A DNA stretch of 64,000 bases from Chitinophagaceae bacterium (GTDB lineage Bacteria > Bacteroidota > Bacteroidia > Chitinophagales > Chitinophagaceae), in the NCBI GenBank assembly GCA_018335935.1, contig JAGXRG010000071.1, forward strand, positions 1 through 64,000, read 5' to 3'. Shown one piece after another: positions 62,524-64,000 of this stretch. Position 1 is the stretch's first letter; each line of letters opens with the position of its first letter. Under the pieces are notes generated by a model, which had not been told where the DNA came from, searched no databases, and saw only the letters and a program-made list of their open reading frames with translations. Both the position numbers and the translations under genes were made by a program.

Positions 62524-63777
62524 TTATTCTTCTTCTCTTTCCATTTCTTCAGTTAAAATTCTTCTAACCTCTTCAATGGTTTCTATTTCTAAATCTGTTC
62601 TTCTTTCAAGTTCTGAATCACTTAATTTTAATACGCTTTGTGCTGTATCGCATCCTACACGTTTAAACTCATCAATAATCCATTGTTCAATCTCATCTGC
62701 AAACTCATCTAAATCGTAATCAAATTCTGCAGTTTGCTCTTCATCTTCTCTATACACATCAATTTCATACTCGGTTAATTCACTTGCTAATTTAATATTA
62801 ACACCTCTACGTCCTATTGCTAAACTAATTTGATCTGCTTTTAAATAAACATCTGCTTGCTTTTTATCATTATCTAAATTCATGAAGCTAATCTTAGCAG
62901 GTGTTAAAGAACGTTGAATTAATAATTGAATATTATTAGTAAAATTAATAATATCAATATTTTCATTTTTTAATTCTCTTACAATGCCATGAATTCTACT
63001 TCCTTTCATACCTACACAAGCACCAACTGGGTCAATTCTATCGTCGTAACTTTCAACTGCAACTTTAGCTCTTTCGCCTGGTTCACGAACAATTTTTTTA
63101 ATGGCAATTAATCCATCAAAAATTTCAGGAACTTCAATTTCTAAAAGTTTAGCCAAAAACATTGGACTAGTTCTTGACAAAATAACCACTGGATTGTTGT
63201 TCTTTACATCAACTCTTGCCACTACGGCTCTAATATTTTCACCCTTTTTAAAATAGTCGGTTGGTATTTGTTCTGATTTTGGAAGAATTAATTCGTTTCC
63301 TTCTTCGTCTAAACATAACACTTCTTTTTTCCAAACCTGATAAATTTCTGCAGATACTATTTCACCAATTCTATCCTCGTATTTTTTAATTAAAACATTC
63401 TTTTTTAAATCTCCTATTCTACTTGCTAAAGTTTGTTTTGCAGCCAATATAGCTCTACGACCAAAATCTTCCAAGTTAACTTCTTGTAACAATTCTTCGC
63501 CAATTTCAAAATCGGGTTCAATTTTTATTGCTTCACTGTATGCAATTTCTGCTAATGGATTATCTACATCATCATCAGATCTTATCTCTCTTTTATGAAT
63601 AATTTCAAGGTCACCTTGCTCAGCATTTACAATTACATCAAAATTTTCATCGGTGCCATACTTTTTTCGAAGTAATGTTTTAAACACATCTTCTACCACT
63701 TTCATCATAGTGGGTCTATCAATATTTTCAGCGTCTTTAAAATCTTGAAACGCGTCAATTAAATTAATACTTGCCAT
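62524..63777 (-). CDS. nusA: Transcription termination/antitermination factor NusA
   Basis: A 417-residue protein with NusA_N (1-125), an S1-like region ('GEIVSAEIYQVWKKEVLCLDEEGNELILPK' region, about 130-200), KH domains ('PVGACVGMKGSRIHGIVREL', 'RRGVNIKLASELTEYEIDV') and a short acidic tail. It lacks the two acidic repeats of the E. coli protein, as most bacteria do. It starts 12 nt after rimP. Confidence 0.97.
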   Translation of the reverse strand: MASINLIDAFQDFKDAENIDRPTMMKVVEDVFKTLLRKKYGTDENFDVIVNAEQGDLEIIHKREIRSDDDVDNPLAEIAYSEAIKIEPDFEIGEELLQEVNLEDFGRRAILAAKQTLASRIGDLKKNVLIKKYEDRIGEIVSAEIYQVWKKEVLCLDEEGNELILPKSEQIPTDYFKKGENIRAVVARVDVKNNNPVVILSRTSPMFLAKLLEIEVPEIFDGLIAIKKIVREPGERAKVAVESYDDRIDPVGACVGMKGSRIHGIVRELKNENIDIINFTNNIQLLIQRSLTPAKISFMNLDNDKKQADVYLKADQISLAIGRRGVNIKLASELTEYEIDVYREDEEQTAEFDYDLDEFADEIEQWIIDEFKRVGCDTAQSVLKLSDSELERRTDLEIETIEEVRRILTEEMEREEE

Positions 63778-63788
63778 ACCATTTATAT

Positions 63789-64000
63789 TTAAGATTTACT
63801 TTTAAAATTTATTAATACCGTTGCTTTTTTTATTTTATTAAACACTATATTTTCTTTTGTTATAACTGCCTTTTTTCCTTTACCCACTTTGAATTCAATA
63901 ACAATTTCATTTTCTAAAACTTCAATTAAAGTTCCTTCTTTTTTAACATCATCAACTAAAATTAATTCTAAATCTCTGCCCATATTTTTTTTATATTGTC
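63789..64000 (-). CDS. rimP: Ribosome maturation factor RimP (C-terminal part, cut by window end)
   Basis: Only the C-terminal SH3-like domain lies in the window: 'KKNMGRDLELILVDDVKKEG' (RimP pattern 'KNIGR-LEV') and 'VGKGKKAVITKENIVFNKIKKATV'. The open frame continues past base 64000 (Asp-Asn-Ile-Lys-Lys-Asn before Met), so ATG 63983 is internal, and about 85-90 N-terminal residues lie beyond the edge. RimP assists 30S subunit assembly. Confidence 0.9.
   Translation of the reverse strand, partial: QYKKNMGRDLELILVDDVKKEGTLIEVLENEIVIEFKVGKGKKAVITKENIVFNKIKKATVLINFKSKS

Noticed and set aside
63789-63983. A 64-residue protein starting at ATG 63983
   Set aside because: The frame is open to the window end and matches RimP's C-terminal domain, so it is an internal Met of a longer gene.

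Overview
The window is a strongly A+T-rich chromosomal segment from a member of the Bacteroidota, most likely from the Chitinophagaceae or a related family. The taxonomic evidence is type IX secretion (T9SS) C-terminal sorting domains on three secreted proteins, a PorD-like T9SS accessory protein, the bamD-rpoZ-coaBC-porD gene order, a serine palmitoyltransferase (sphingolipid) operon, a TonB receptor with an HmuY-family lipoprotein, Bacteroidota-only domains (DUF4296, DUF5723, YaiO barrel, CHU_C), and a general lack of Shine-Dalgarno sequences. No rRNA, CRISPR array, prophage or transposase is visible.

Layout. (i) 1-0.7 kb: a tRNA-Arg(CCT) cluster made of a truncated copy at the window edge, a GIY-YIG nuclease gene wedged against an intact copy, and a second copy whose D-arm is split by a 28-nt GC-rich insert. 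(ii) 0.7-20.5 kb: a dense signalling and exopolysaccharide island, nearly all on the minus strand. It holds a degenerate response regulator, a GH5 glycosidase, a four-gene sensor operon (STAS-like protein, PAS kinase, Rcp1-type regulator, REC-PAS-GAF-PAS kinase), a PAS-only protein, a tightly coupled operon (hybrid kinase, YaiO barrel, HEAT-repeat membrane protein, processive GT2), a PAS pseudogene, and a LuxR regulator whose partner kinase is cut by one in-frame TAA. Two near-identical 184-nt leader elements with a conserved hairpin precede the PAS gene and its pseudogene. (iii) 20.8-26.8 kb: T9SS cargo, namely a CHU_C protein and a three-repeat PHP phosphoesterase, with a small membrane protein between them. 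(iv) 27-31 kb: a sphingolipid operon (Spt, a GNAT-like ceramide synthase candidate, a CerR-like epimerase) and a GNAT enzyme. (v) 31-46.9 kb: envelope and housekeeping genes, including a low-complexity secreted protein, outer-membrane and lipoprotein genes, Hsp20, a DbpA-like helicase, an acyltransferase, an OmpA lipoprotein, a permease, a metallo-beta-lactamase-fold protein, an amidase, trmD, and a TonB receptor/HmuY pair. (vi) 46.9-64 kb, all minus strand: MetH N-domain, YceI, an OB-fold protein, a secreted CxxCH protein, recR, DUF5723, scoB/scoA, DUF4296, porD, coaBC, rpoZ, bamD, an OmpA-family porin, and infB, nusA and rimP (rimP cut by the window end).

How the genes work together. The island at 0.7-20.5 kb reads as a surface-polysaccharide production unit under several sensor kinases: the GT2 enzyme polymerises and translocates, the TPR/YaiO barrel could export, the HEAT protein could bridge the two, the hybrid kinase is translationally coupled to them, and the GH5 enzyme could trim the product. 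Pseudogene decay (the PAS gene and the stop-split kinase) suggests that part of this signalling network is being lost. Elsewhere the genes are mainly core envelope biogenesis (BamD, PorD, sphingolipid synthesis, OmpA proteins) and translation or transcription (TrmD, InfB, NusA, RimP, RpoZ).

Limits: all domain and family calls come from reading the translations and motifs by eye. No database search, folding calculation or alignment program was run. Mismatch counts quoted are by hand.
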